Source of the DNA: Branchiostoma lanceolatum
Taxonomy: Eukaryota; Chordata; Leptocardii; Amphioxiformes; Branchiostomatidae
Reading direction: 5' to 3'
Assembly: GCF_035083965.1 (NCBI RefSeq)
Contig: NC_089724.1
Coordinates: 4,884,001 to 4,948,000 of the forward strand
DNA length: 64,000 nt
The first letter of the stretch is position 1; each line of letters begins with the position of its first letter. The notes beneath the pieces were generated by a model. That model ran no database searches and had not been told where the DNA came from. It saw only the letters and a list, made by a program, of their open reading frames with translations. This document shows positions 41,050 to 56,000 of this stretch, piece after piece. The translations under genes and the position numbers were made by a program.

Positions 41050-44000
41050 CTGGAGAGAGAGACAGACAAATGGCACATTCAGTTTTTGCTCAATAAATAC
41101 AAATTCAAACTTTTTTAGACAAGACTTTTTACCTCCTTGCTTCAGACAAGACGCATTTTATTTGACACAGGTACTTTCAATCTTGTAAGAAATTTCAAAA
41201 TCAACCTGCTAACGTTATATTGATTGATAGAATAAAGTTTCAATAATAATTTGAATCTGCAAGTTTGTAAAGGAATAATTACTTTAATAAATTAAAAAGA
41301 TACTAGTAGTGTCCCGTATTTCTTGCCTTTCGGTGTAAATCATGATTCCTTCCCCTTCTTTATGAAAGACTTCTCCAATTTTACATCTACCTACGATTCT
41401 TGTTTCTCATCGCTTTAAATTTTGAAGGAAGTGTAAAAACCCAAAGGGGCGAGTACGCCACTCCCGGGATTAGAACCCGCGCCAATCCCGATCCGCACGA
41501 CTTGGGAAATCAACGCGCTAACCACTAGGCTAAGAGGTCCGGACCAGTTAGACTAGTCAGTTAGTGGAGATTGATCCCCACCGTAACACTACTCCCCCTT
41601 TTCTTTCTAGACTCGTCCCGAGTCTCCGAGTTCGACATCCCTTCTTTCTAGACTCGTCCCGAGTCTCCGAGTTCGACATCCCTGTGTGATCTGATCGTTA
41701 CTCACAGGGCCGGTGTGGGAACCACTGTAAAAACCCAAAGGGGCGAGTACGCCGCTCCCGGGATTCGAACTCACGCCTGATCCCCACTGTTACAGAAGTA
41801 TCTCTCACCTGTCTGATAATCGTGTGGAAGACGTGATCCACGGACTCGGTCCCGCTCTCGGACGACACCTCGTAGAACGAGCACCCCACGTCCCACGCCA
41901 GCTGCTGCGCATGCGTGTACGCCACTTGTCTCAGGTGCTGCAAGTCACTCTTATGGCCGACCAGAACTGGAAAATACAATATCAAAATCCACCGTTAATA
42001 TGGAAGGGATCAATACGTTTCAAAACTATACCTTTGCTGTTGATAACATAATGGTATACAGACTGTGTTTCCCTATCACGTCATACATGTAGCAGGCAAC
42101 GGTTGATGTTTCTAGTAGGAAATGATGAAATGATGACGTTTCTGCAAAAGTTACTGCATGTCTTTGTATACAAGATTATTTATTTTCTAAATACAGTCAG
42201 TGGTTTGTGTTTAGGCAGAAAAAACTAAGCGTAGCTCATGAAATGCCCGTTTGCCGCAATAGTCAGATCTGTTGGTGCGATATCGAAATTAAAGGGTACA
42301 CAAAATGTATCTACGTAACGTTAAGATTGAAATGTTTGGTTCTTTTGGAGACAAGGTATGGAGACAAAAATCTTACGCGATGAACGAACTCGGGTCACTG
42401 TGCCCTTTTCAATCTTTGTTACAAGATACTTGAGATATGGGTGAGCAAACTTATCAACAAGCTGTGGGGAAACAGATAAGGGTTTTGTATCAGCTGAGTC
42501 ACCAGGGTTTGAGCCAGCTGGTATCGGAGCTAGCTGCGCTGAGTCAGGTTAAAAGTGGTCGTTATATATACTGTAAATGCATTTAACAGTTCGCGTGGTT
42601 TTTATTTCGCAGTAGAGAGAAAATGTAGTGTTCGCTATGGTTTGAAGTTCGCGTTTGAAACAATAGTAGTGCTACAGTCATAGGTGAGCAAAAAGTTTCG
42701 CGGTGGTTTTAAGTTCGCGCTGAAAGTTCACCGCGAAAACCGCGAACAAAAAACCATCGCGAACATTCCTAGATTTACAGTAACTTATTACAATAACTGT
42801 GGGTTCCACTGAATTGGAGTAGAGTTCCTCTTAGTTTTATTACTCTGATCATAACTGTAATGTGCTGCCAAAGTTATATGTATACAATTAATTACAAAAC
42901 CAAAGAACATTGAAAATCATAATCAAGATAGCTTTATTTTGTAAGCAAGATATAACGTTATCTAAGTGCATATGGATTTTTGGAGTGAGTGCGTTTTCAA
43001 ACAAACTTGATTTATTTTTGTTGAGTTCATTGAAGAGGAGCTGAATGGATTTAGAAACAAAATTGAGCATAACCGTTGGCTGACCTCTCCTAAATTAACA
43101 GTAGGGTTGTTTCGTGAGAAAATGCGATCACTTCTGCATCCGAGAAAACCTTTTGTTACCGGCTGGTAATTTACGGTTCGTGATTTACCACAGTTTACAG
43201 ACGAGAGTACCACCGGCGCTGCTCGAGTAAACAGTTTATCCTGCCATCTGGGCCGCAACAAATCTACATGCATTGTACAAGTGGCCTGGGTGGTATTAGT
43301 GATATACTACTTACTTACTTACAGGGGGTAATAAAATATCGGCATGGCAGACATTGCTCCGTCGGGTGGTCTGGTTGACGCCGCGTGTTGGAATAGCACG
43401 GAGTTTGGGACACTTACATAACACGGACACTGCGAGGGTGCAAAGTTCGTTTCAGGGTCCATCTGAAGATAATTTGAGGAGTTTGGAACTGTCCCTTTAT
43501 ACCGGACAAACGTATGTACAAACAAACCGGTCTATAGCGAACACCTAGATTAGTAAGGGACTTGGAGAATATAGTCACCGTTGACAGGTGGTCGTCATAG
43601 ACTGGATGCTTATGTATGGACTTGGGGCAGTGGGAAAATAGTCTAAGGTACCATCAAAAAGTGGCCACAAAGGCCAGGTGGTCCACAGGCAGAGGTAGTT
43701 GCTAGTACAGGCTTGAATAAATTTTTTCATGATTTCACACGTTCTACTTCCGTCCGCGTTCATTCAAACCAGGTTTCTTAGAACCAGACATTCTCAGGCG
43801 GTTTCACGGCAAGTCCCTGATAGTCTTAAAGAGATAAGAAGAAGAACGGGAGAAGATATAGGAGAGGTAACTAGCGGTCAGTAGAGGTCAGTGCGTTTGT
43901 AAGAAATTAGGACAAGAGGTATCCGATCACCCCCGGTTATGCTTTGGTCCCATTTCCAATCCGGGGCCCGGCCGGGCTGTTTGCAAAAACGAAAAATAAA

Positions 44001-47000
44001 AAATGCATATCAAGAAAATACACAATACATTGTTAGTGGCAACTTTTTTTTACGTTTTGTGTCTTTTTTTGTCTTCTTATCATATTTTTCGTTGAAACAA
44101 GCTGTCCGTACGGGCCCCGGATTGGAAATGTGACCCAAGCATAACCTGGTTTTGCAGCTGTCGGTTCCCACCCGGCGAACATCCCGTGATGTCGAGGTTG
44201 ATTCGTTAACCCGTGTTTAAGAATCGATAGTATACGTCTCATCCGGTACACGTAGTGATTTTCCTGACAACATGCTACAACAATAACTGTCATTACTAAT
44301 TACGAACGAGGTCACCGGAGCACTGAAAGGCTGCTATCATAGACCCCTGCGATTTGAACAGATCCAGCCATACCAATTCTAACTAAGCTCCTCGTGATTC
44401 AGCCCCTGGCTGCAAACAGAGACAGGTCACTGACCCCCCCCCCCCAAAGATAATGAAAATAAAAAAAAGAGTATCATTGCCTTTAGTTATGACACAGCCA
44501 GGGCTGCCCATCTAGTCTGTCGCTATTACAAAGGCCTAGTCGTTTGATATCATTGCAAGATGAGTAAAGGCTGCTGACCTCCAGTAAACCACATTCATGA
44601 TCAGACAAGACTTCGTTGTTTTCTTTCCTTGTAACAAAATGTGTTTCGAGTAACGCCTGACGTCGGACCATCACCTGAGCCTCATTTTGTCTTTATCTTT
44701 GACTCTGTATTGTGTTTGTACCGTCATTGCACCTGCTCCCCGTTTCAACCCGGTAATGGTTCACACATGGTACACCGCGAGCCCAGACAGTACAGTTACA
44801 CGTCATAGTCACTTGACATCATGTGTACAGCATACGCTTTTATACTCTCCAAGTAGAGCATGGGTTTCGGCTGGTTTTTGACGTGTTTTTGGGCGTTTTT
44901 GTCTGGCTTTCTACTTTGTCATCTTTTTTTTTGTATAGCCCACTGGGTTGACTATACAAAAAAAAGATGACAAAGTAGAAAGTCAGACAAAAACGCCTAA
45001 AAACACGTCAAAAATCAGCCGAAACCCATGCTCTGCTTGGAGAGTAACGCTTTTAGTCTTCCTGTAGAAATCTTTGCTGTAGACTTTAAAATCTTTGCTG
45101 TAAATCGTTGCTGTAAACTGTAGACTGAATGCGGCTGCAGGATGTTCTGACCACTGCAGCAGCAGAAAACAGTGGAGTGCTCCACAAATAGTTACTCAAG
45201 TAACTGGATAAAATTTTATCCAGTTGCTTGAGTAACTATTTTTGGCGTATCTCACTACTACCTGGATGTCTAACCTTCATCAACGTACAGTGGAGTACTA
45301 CTGCTAGGAGTCTTCCTGCATTCCTACAGGTTAGTACAAGAACGTGATGAAAAAATATGTGTGACCTTCGCTCCGAGGGGAAAAACATTGCCAAGGACAG
45401 ACGCACTCCATCACATGTGGAGACGCATGAGAGTGGGTACTGCCCTAGTTTCCACGGCCGTGGCACGTTGCTGCCATGTGTGTGGGGCTTATTTTGAAAA
45501 CGGACTGACGACAGATTTGTAACCGGGGGATTCTTGAGTTCGAATACTGTTTAGGTGTAGTGGTGGGTCAGGGAAGGTTTTGTTGTGATATGTGTCAGCG
45601 CAGTCACGAATGAGGGATGCAGGTATGTGATGAAATGGATTGGGGAGCAGTACCTTGCACTAAACGATAGTGCACCTAAATCCGATGCATGTTTCGGTAA
45701 GAGTTGATTGACACCAATCCGGCAAAAGAATGACCCACCATTTCTTTCCGTTACAGACTTGATATCATTGATGAAAATGATATTTTTAGTATCGTTTTCA
45801 GTGTGGCTAGGTTGTGAGGTTAGTTCGGACGGGCATTTGTTGTCTTGCACCATGGTACCAGTACGAAGCACAATGTTTATCTTCTCGCTAAGTCTTTCCC
45901 CCATAATCTTGAAGGTATGCTCACCTGTAGGAAGGTTCTCGAAGCCCGGCTCGGTGGCGATGATCTCCAGGTATTTCTTGGCGGTGTCGAAGCTCCGTTT
46001 GTTGGTGATGGAGTACAGAACCAGCACGCCGTCCGCCTGGAAGATGCTGCTCGGGCTCGACACCTGGTGGACAAAACAGGCGACGTCAGTATAGAACAAC
46101 GGTTCCATTTCAATAAAGAACAACGGTTCCCTTTTAATGTAGAACATTGGTCCCATTTTAGTATAGAACAATGGTTCCATTTCCTCAATCACAGACCTTC
46201 GTTTTCTTGCCAACATGCACAAAACCGTATCGTGTTTCTCGTTCGATAGAACCTTAGGCGCGGCTTTCAGCCAATCGCAGTTTTCCATTCCTTGCGACTA
46301 CATCACCAGCGCTATATCATGTTTCACATGCTCGTTTCAGTGCAGTAGTTCTGATTCCGAAAGAGGCTCGAAGCAAAGAAAGGTCGTAAAAGAAGCCTGC
46401 AGGGCACAGTGTGCTTCATATATATTGAACTAATGAGTTCGAATATGATGTTACGCAAGTCTTGAGTTATCCTTTATTTTTCCGGGTAGATTCTGTGCTG
46501 AGGCTACCAGCACAGTGTCACATCGTTTCAATAGACCATGCGCACAAACGCTGTGTCGTACATTTAGCCAAGTTCAAAGCCCTTTCATTGAACCTTCAGA
46601 GGGGCCTACTCGAAACGGGCTTTGACCTCGTGAAAAAAGCTCCCTTTCCAATTAAATTCCGTCTGAATAGCTTCCACTGAAATCACATCGATAGCGATGC
46701 AGGAGGAATACCTAGAACCCTCTATAACCAAGGGAGTAGGTTGGAATTCCTTATAAGGACGTTTGTTCAACACCCCTTTGCTGATACATTTGGCCTTTTT
46801 CCAACACACCGAGACGTAAGAATGCAAAGTGTTGCTTCTCTGCACGACCCTGCTATATTTGTCCGACATCTTGTTTTCGTTACGTCCGTATTCTTTACTT
46901 TACCACTTGTTCTTGTCAAGAAGCTGAAGCTAAGTCGACAGTCAGGCAAGTTCGTGTTTACAAAACCTGATCTGATTGAAACACGCCAAAATACCGGCAC

Positions 47001-50000
47001 GTGATAGTATGCCGTTTTGTGATGACAGCCAAAAATAATAGCCAGAAAACGCCTACTTTTCAAATCAAGTTGACAAGTGAAGCTAGTTTATTTGCTTTGC
47101 AGTATTATTGTAATTGAGGAAACTGCTGAAGTATAGACAGCGTCCGATGGTATTCTTTAATTAATGGAGCAAACTCGATGTTCGGTGTATTCTTTTTCAA
47201 CTATCCTATCTGAAGCCAGACCAACAACATAACCTGAACGCCACCTACTTTTGACCTACTATTCACTGGTTGGATTGAACTGGAAGCAGACTGAAGAAAG
47301 GAAACCTCTCCTTATCTCCAAGCAGATCTATAGGTTGCGAAGACCGTATCCAACTGGCAGAAAGAAGTCGCTTTTGCAACCCAAGTTGGATTGCTATACA
47401 AGCTCCTTCTTCCAGTTGGATACGGTCTTTGCAATCCATTGGGCCTGCTTGGAGGCTAACCTCTCCGTCATTGAAAACCATGTTGTTGTTCTATGCTCGT
47501 CTTTTGCTGTTGACGTTATCTGTGAAATTAAACCTGCATGTGCATCACATGACTGTATTGTTCAGTACATTCCTTTACTATCTCTCTGGCACCAACAAAA
47601 CACTCATATATCATTTTGGAATACTGGAAAAACATGTGACGTGATATTGATGACGTACCTGTGACGCGGTGTCGTGCACGACCAATGGGATGAGGTGTCC
47701 GTCCACCGCCACCTGTCTCTCGTACAGCAGCTCTGCAGGAACACAGGAGAGAACAAACCTTATTCTCTGATTGTTGCTCTCATCTTTTTAGTTCATTACA
47801 AAACAATTTCAGACCTTTTAAAGCATGTTGTTTCATGTACTTGTCTGTAATGTTAGTTGATAAAGTGAAGATGATGATCCAAGGAAGGGAATCCTGGGGC
47901 GGGCAAGGCGTATGAGGAGGAATCGTGTAAATATGCAAATGCAACTTTCTATTACATGTCAGTAATTTACCAAATTCTTTCTTAAACTTTCCTTCTCCAT
48001 TCTTTTTGTGCGTTTTTCTGACATTTTTTTTTTGTTCAATTTTTTCCCATTTTCTGACTACCCGATGTCTATACCGGTCCGTCCCTGACGGGTGAGGAAC
48101 CGTTACACTTGCTGGGTGAGCTCCAGCTAAAGAACATCAGACTAAGTGTTACCGGAAGAAGGCATCTGTCCCGCATTATTGACAAGATTGTTGAAATCTA
48201 AACCATGGGAAGCTCAGCGGGCTCTGAAAACAACTTCCGCCAGCGTAGTTCTAGGTCGACTCAAACCATTTGTATAATCATAAACAACTTTGTTTTTACG
48301 ACCTGTTGACATATAAACCTGAAATGTGACTATCACCGTTAACTATGCAAGAGTAAACTAGCCTGTCAAAGATGTTCCTCTATTCTGTCCGGCTCACTAA
48401 CTTCTACGGTTTAGGAGGTTGACCCTTTGGCCATTTCGTGTTATAGTAAAGGAAAACGTGAAACTTTCTTTGAGTTTATTTTGCGTTTTATAGCAGCAAC
48501 ATGACATCTAGTGATGGGGATACGGTATGGCCTTGCGTGATGACATAGACCCCGCTGCGCGTCGGAAGACTCTTTTTCTTCGAAGGTCGCGATCATTTCC
48601 GACACCACCGTGCGATTTTTATAAAGACCAGGATCCTCTACAGGAACTACAGGTAATGGAATATGTTACTTAATCATAGCGTCTCCTCCAATTTGAACTC
48701 CGTACGTCTGACGCACACGCCCGGCTGGTTAGGTAAGGAGCGCTTCCGCTGCGGTCAGCCAAGGTTACAGCCGGTCTACAATATGATAGCATGATATCTC
48801 ATAATGTGCCCACAAACTCAGTATGAGATTTCTGCATCAAGGGACTTTTTTGATAGAACTGTATACCCAGCAATAAAAATTAAAAGGGGTCGCCCTACGA
48901 ATGTACAGCTTGACATAGAATAGACTTCGTGTTAGTTGTAAGTAGTCTTCAGGGTGATCAAGTTTAGATGTTCAACCTTCTGGTTCAGTTTCTTCTCCTT
49001 TTTTCACCTTGGTTAGTACGCTAATGCGTCATCCTTGCCATTCTGTGTGACCGTGGCTACCGGTGTACCACCCGTGGCTTAACTGACAGGTGACGACACC
49101 AGAGTCACGTCGCTACAGGTGTTGGTGCCATCGCCCGATAGACACAGCGATAGACACTGTACCCCCAACTGCAGAGATATCGGCGATGCTTCAAGCTGCG
49201 GTCGGGTAGGCCAGAGCCGGGCGTTGGGACGTCTAATCTCCAAGCAGATACAAGGGACAGTCTCAGTGTTTCACGCGTGTTTTTTAAAACATCTCTTTAT
49301 AGTCGCGGATCTTCTTAACTCACCAACGGCTCCTAACCTACAAGTTGCGGAGGGTTGTTCGTAGGCGTAGAAACACAGAAGTGGCCGAAAAAAAAGACCA
49401 ACAAAACAAGAGTTCCGCGACCTCATATCTCCATGAACAAGTCTATTTTATGCAAATGACTTACACATTTACATAATATATGCTTTATCATAAACACCTT
49501 TATCTTACTTAAACATGTTGCAATATTGACAGTCCTATAATTTTCAAATTTGATGAATTTCGGTGTTTTTGCATTAATTATGCAAATCAGGAATTTATTT
49601 GCATAATTCGTATCTGTTGATGCTCCACTTTCCATAAAGTACACATGTTACATGTATTTGAGTCTTATAATGGAAAACACAGCAAATATAGATTTCCCTC
49701 ATTATCTATGCAAATTAAGTCCCAATTAGCATAATTTACACTTCATTGTGTATATCTCTGTCTAAGCTACCTGCATACTAAATATCATGGAAATCCGTTG
49801 TTCCTTTGTTCAGTTATACTCCTTAGAAGATTTTCACAATAACGCCCCTGCAGTTCCAGAGCAAGCTGCTAGGGGGCCCAAACCTACACCACTTCTTAAT
49901 TACATCACAAGCTATCTCCCACCCAAAAATCAAGACCACAGCACGTCCAGGTCAAAAGATACAAAAATTGAAGTTCTGCTGCAGTACCAAGGTCACATAC

Positions 50001-53000
50001 CAGGGGGCCCAAAATCGACCCTGACCTTCGGCTTCACAACACCCACCCACATACCAAATATCATTGTAATCCATCAAGAGGTTCTTGAGTTATGCTGACT
50101 ACAAGAGTCCGGAAACACAAACACACACACACACAGACACGCCAAAAACAATATCTCCATTTTTCATGGAGATAATAATTACCCCGACCGATACATCTGT
50201 TTGTAGATTTTAGGTTGGGTCATCATCATGACTCGAGTGTGACGCTAAAGGTGTCATCACCCGTTAGACACCCCCAACTGCAGAGATATCGGCGATGTTC
50301 CAAGCTGCGGTTGGGTAGACCAGGGCGGGGCCATCTTCGAATACTTCTCGTGTATTTTCACGTGCGTTTGCGGTCAGGCATTCCCCGCAACATCCGCAGG
50401 ACAGAGGACGTTCCCAGTGGGTGACTGAGCCGTCCTGACAGTTGGGCGCGAGTCGGTGCCAGCGCTACCTGTCAGTGCAGTGCGCCTAACCCTGGGAGGG
50501 GCGACGTAACCGGGCCACCTCATCTCACCTCACATGTGTTATCTATCTATCGGTTTGATCGAGAGCTTCCGCACATCGAGTGATGAGTCGAACACATCGC
50601 CTGCGGTTTGAAAATATCTTCTTGTGAATCACAGAAAAGTTAGGAGGGCATTGGCGTAATCCTGAGTCGTACAATTCCACCGCTTTCTTTAAAACTCAAA
50701 CAGCTTTTGACGATACACACGCGTGGAAACGAGTGATGAGTTGAGCATATCGTGTGTGGTTTGGAAATATCTTTTTTTGAATCACAGACAAGTCATTGGC
50801 GCAAATGCAGTCGTACAAATCCGTGGCTTTCCTTTAAGCTTCTGACGACACACACGCGTCGAAACGCGTGACGGAGTGAACATGTCGCGCGGTTCGAGGT
50901 ATCTTCTGTCAATCATAGACAGCTTGGGAGGAGGGCATATCTTCTGTAGCTGTTCGTTCCTAAACGTTATATAACTATATATTTCACGTACGTTGATGTT
51001 TAAAGAATCTAATGATAGATTTCAGAAGCACCCCCCCCCCCAATAAAAACTTTAAGCCGACTTTCAGTATACACTATAAAGGTTTCCAGAAAAAGAATAT
51101 GAGGTAGTATTCCCTGAATATAATTTTTTAAAGATTATTTTTCTTCTGCCCTCAGAAAAATGAAGAGTACCATTTTAATTTCTCTGGATTTTTCCAATCG
51201 CACCAACATTGTCCCTGAATCTGGCTGACTACATCCTTTCTGTAAGGTCATCGCAACGGTGTTCAAACAAACTGAAGTTCCCTTCAACAAACTCCCGCCA
51301 AAGCCGTTCTGGATCACTGCACGAGAAAATATGCGTTTCCATGGCGACGTTAAGAAGAACGTCCGAAACACACGTCCGTCACTAAAGCAAAGTTCAGCCT
51401 GTCATCCGAAACAGATGAGACGCTCTTCTGACGTAATCACAGAAATATTCGTTACCAACACAAATGAGAAATGTTCTGGGGTGAGAGGTATTGGTTCTAA
51501 CTTCTATGATGTTGACGTTCGATGTCGTACGTAGACTTGGAAATTTAATTTTGAATGAAAAATTATCATGACTTCTGCAAAACGAACGACTTTTTGGAAC
51601 ATTTAATTTACAAGTTATTGAAACAAGCCTCAGTATTTTCAAAAGACTCGCTTTTAACCGGCTGTCATTTACTGTTTTGTTGGATACTTCTAGTCTGATA
51701 TCCAAACCTGTTGTAGCTACCATGTCTCTTCGTCATCTTACGCAAATAGCAATTTGTTCCAAATTTACGTAAGAAGCTATAGCTTATACGTAAGAAGAGG
51801 CTCGGCAGCTATGACAGGTTTGAATACCAAGCCGGAATTCTTCTTTATCTCAGTGCTACCCAGCGTTAAAAACAATGCAATCACACACTGTCCGTATCTG
51901 GCCTTGGCGCGTATTTGCGGACAGCAGATCAATCTTGTCTAACGAGCTTTCCGTGTCAGTCCGGGGAGGTCTGGGACACATGTTCAGACCCCCGGTGGGC
52001 AAACATTACCGTCTGGTCCGCCTGTCAATCAAACCTACGTCAAGCCTCACCTGACCAAACATGGCGAGGCACTCCGATTTATACGGATTCAATCCAATCT
52101 TCGATGATGAAAAGATTCAGTGAAATTTCCAAAATCCTATAGGGCCAGTTCAATGTTTGGACAGCGTTATACTGGTGGATTTGATGCGATCAGATGGAAA
52201 TCGTGTTTCGTCTTTTTCAAAAGACTTTTTGATTTTTTTAATCTAATCGGTTTTCGACAGAACTACATTCTCTAGAAAGTCTTAAAGCCTGTTTTGTAGT
52301 TTTTTTGTATGAATGTAAGTATTTGCGTTATCATTATTGCCCGCAGTGCCTTGAATTAAGAAATGAATAAAATCTTTACGGGTTTGCATTAAAATGATTG
52401 TTTAGGCACAAGTTTCATTTGCCCTTCTTTTCCCTTTCGTGAATTTTCTTGCCCTTTTTATCACTTCCCGACATTCTAAATAGCAACCAAATAACGATAC
52501 AAAACATCATGATGATCACAAAAAGCGAACGTACCTTGCGCAGGCGCGTACTCCGGTAGAAATCTTCTGGCCAGGAACCGAACTGACAAAGCTGGAGAAA
52601 CGACATACAGAAAACGGGTCAATATCAGTATATTGTCTTTACTTAATAGCGTTGACGTGCAATAAAGGTATTTCATTCATTATGAACATAGTAAACGCCA
52701 TACATATTTTCTGTTTCTTTTAAAGATATTAAATCTAAATACAGACACCGGTATGAAATAATGAAAACTGGAAAGAAACCAACAATGTGTATTCAATTTT
52801 CTAGGGTAGCAAATTATATCATATTATTCTAGAAATATTCCAATTATCCGATGGTAGATTACATTAGTCAGACATCCAACATCTGATATTACAGCCTAAT
52901 TATGTCCCTGTCATATGTACTATCTTTAGCCAAAAATGGAAATATATCTGTACATCAGTTGAATGATGCAAACTGAGTAGAAGCGGCAGCGCCTCTGAAG

Positions 53001-56000
53001 AAGCCGCAGTAAATTTCTCACTTGCTAATGAGGGCGGGGGACTCTGATATGGAGAGTGACGGAAACCAAAGCAAAACAAACATCAGCACTTGTCGACGAG
53101 GCGACAATTGGCTTGTTGATAATTAGGTGCTACAGATTTCCCACCATGGGTGATATTTTCTCACAAGGCTAGTGGGCTAGTGAAAGTCGTGGGCGGCAGG
53201 GATAGAGATGAAAAACACTCAAAGCAACGGATCAAGAGAGAGTTTAGCCGTAAAATAATATATTTTGACATTTAGTGATGTCAATTCGTCCAGATTGGTG
53301 TCAGTTTGCATTGCTATACATTCTAAGCTCAAAAGTTTTGACCTATAATATTCAATATTCTAAGTAATATATACGTCACACATTGTAACAAGAAGGTTAC
53401 ATCATACATGTAGAACATACTTGTTTCTTCTAGATATAATTGTTATATTTTTCCGTTGTATTTTGTGAATTGTTTCCTTCATCAGGGCTAGCCCTTTGTA
53501 ATAGCCATCGGCTAGTTGGACAGCCCTTGTTGTATGTCTCTCACAGTCGGACTTGTATATAAATAATACAGTTTTAAAAGCTTTCACACGTTTTTGAATT
53601 CTTACAATGATCTGTCGTGCCCTGCCTCTTCGCTAACGGACCGCCAGAAATGCCGACATTATCTCACGATAGAACAGTTGTCGTTACCGTGAATATGGGA
53701 ATGAGTTGGGCGGAGAGTGTCGTGTATGTGTGAAGTGTGCATTTGAATTGTGCGCTCTTATCGCCGCCGTTCTCATGGTAGTGCCAGAGGGAGGGAGGTA
53801 CGAACGTGGGAAACCCGTACTCCCCAAGCAGATGTAGACTGAAGGCAAAATCGTAACGGAGCACAGGGCTTTTCTAGAAAGGCTTACTGCCCCGCGAAAT
53901 CGGGAGCTTGAGAAACGTTCGACATCTGCTTGAAGACTGGGAAAACCCTGAGGTTGTTAGAGAAGACTGTAGCCGGTCCGGCTGTCACAATTAAAACAAG
54001 GCAAGTCAACCACCCAACCTCTGCTTGGATAGTAGTAACACTAAAAGCGCTGTCGACTCGGCGAGGCACAGGGGAAAGCTCTTTTAATCAGTAGAGTATC
54101 AATGAGCAATTGATCATGATTTTAAAAGAATTCACCCACATCGGACGAAAGGCTGAATGTAAGGAAAGCTAGGCCGTTGAATAACCAGAGCAGCCATGGC
54201 ATGAGAAAAAGGTTCGGACTTCTAAAAATGAATGTTGGTTATTTGGTTGCAGACTAAAGATATGCGGTCGGTTCGCTAGGAATGGTTGAGCTGCATACTT
54301 CTGTAACACCCCCACAGTCGCTACCACGGTCTAGATCTGTCCGTTCGCGTTTCTTTACTGATGACGCACCAAGATGGACTTTTTTCAACATCGAAGACTG
54401 CAGTAATACTTGATATAAAACCTCAAGGAGGTTGAAAAGAATTGCAGATGTTTAACCAGTGACGACGAAAAATATAGCAAACCAAAATCAAGGAGCTTTG
54501 ATATAAAGCTCTTTTCCCAAGATTTTTGTCCTTCTAACAGAAAGGTTTCAGCTGCCTTGGCTGATCGAAAGAAAATCCGCGCTGACTGTAGAAGGTATTA
54601 ACCTAGTTTTCTGGTAACGTATTTATAACGGTGACTCAGAACAAGTTATCACACGTGGTGAGAGTCAACCATGGCCACTTGGCGGCGGAACGACTCGGAC
54701 ACAGACCGCCACGCCTCCCTTAGTCACCTGGGCGTTTTTCTCTGTGGGGTGCCAAACGAAGGGCATGTGGAGACAAGGGCGAAGGTGGGGTTTACTTTGT
54801 CAAAAGGGTGCGGAAACTTGACCCTTGTGTTGTACCAAATCTCTCACAATCTCAGTATTTCTTAAGTAGTTTCCAATGGCGTGTAGCAGTTATGCGACCA
54901 CTGCGTTCTTGGTTCTCAGGTCTATGCGAGGAATGTGCCAGGCGAAGCTCTCCAACACAGGCCCTATTCACCCCGCAATGGAGTCCAGTCATATCACCGG
55001 CTCCTGCCTTCTCCCCTGCCGATAACTTAAGCCCCTTTCAAGTGGATATCTTGACCTTGTTTGACCCCTGAGGTGAGGTCAGGCGCCAGTCTGCCCGCAG
55101 AGGTCTTCGTCAGCGTTTGAAACAGCATGTGACTACAAGCGCGGGGTTGCTAAGGATCTGGATTTTCCTTTTTTTTCAATCATGGACTAGTGTTAGAAAA
55201 AAGACAAAGTTGGCTCAGAAATGGTATGAATAGAGCTATAGCCCGTGTCTGTGATGGCGAGAATAGTAAGTTAAAATAATGTACACGCCGAAAATTGAGA
55301 ATGTGGTCTGTTTCTTCTTCTTCTCGTACGTTCTTGGCTACACTTGCCACAAGGTGATGCGAAGAGCTACCCTATGAGTCACTAAGGACACAACTTTTTC
55401 GGACAAGCAGTCGTCTCTACTGCTATTACAAAATAACAGGGCCCTGATGCAAGTCTTAGGCCGGATTTTAACCTCCATGGTATTTGAAGGCAAACTTTAG
55501 AAGAATGGCGAGGCAGACCAAACAATAAGAGGTCGTACAAGGAAAGAAACTTCCGATCGAAAGATGAAACCAATATTTATGACATCATCCTCTGGACCGC
55601 GAGGAATGTTAAAAATCCTATTTTCCAAACCGAACTTCCGGAACCCCCCGGGGAGCCCCGGAAGAAAGCCGCGCGTCTTGGGCCAAGAAGTTTCCTTGCA
55701 AGTGATCCCGGCGACCGTGGCCCCACCTGAACACGCACAGGTGTTGTTTGTGAGTTCTAAGGTCAACAGGGGGCGGAATAATATGAGTGTTTTTCTTGTC
55801 AGGCCACTTTAACATTCCTGACCCGACCGGAGAAACAGCTAACGTTTACATCTTGAAAGTCCATTATCTATGGTGAAAACACGCCAATAATTCTGTTATT
55901 GGCTTGAGCTTCGAACCTCACGGGAAAACGCACACGCCGCTACGAAAACACGCCGGCCGTCGGCCTTACGCAAGGTCATGGCGGCTATATATTTTATGGA

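Noticed and set aside
45708..46249. 128- and 134-codon + strand frames
   Set aside because: Antisense to Ras-like exon 5 and its flanking tandem repeat.
47251..47664. 137-codon frame
   Set aside because: It covers the foldback MITE at 47312-47457 and intron DNA; no resemblance to a protein family.
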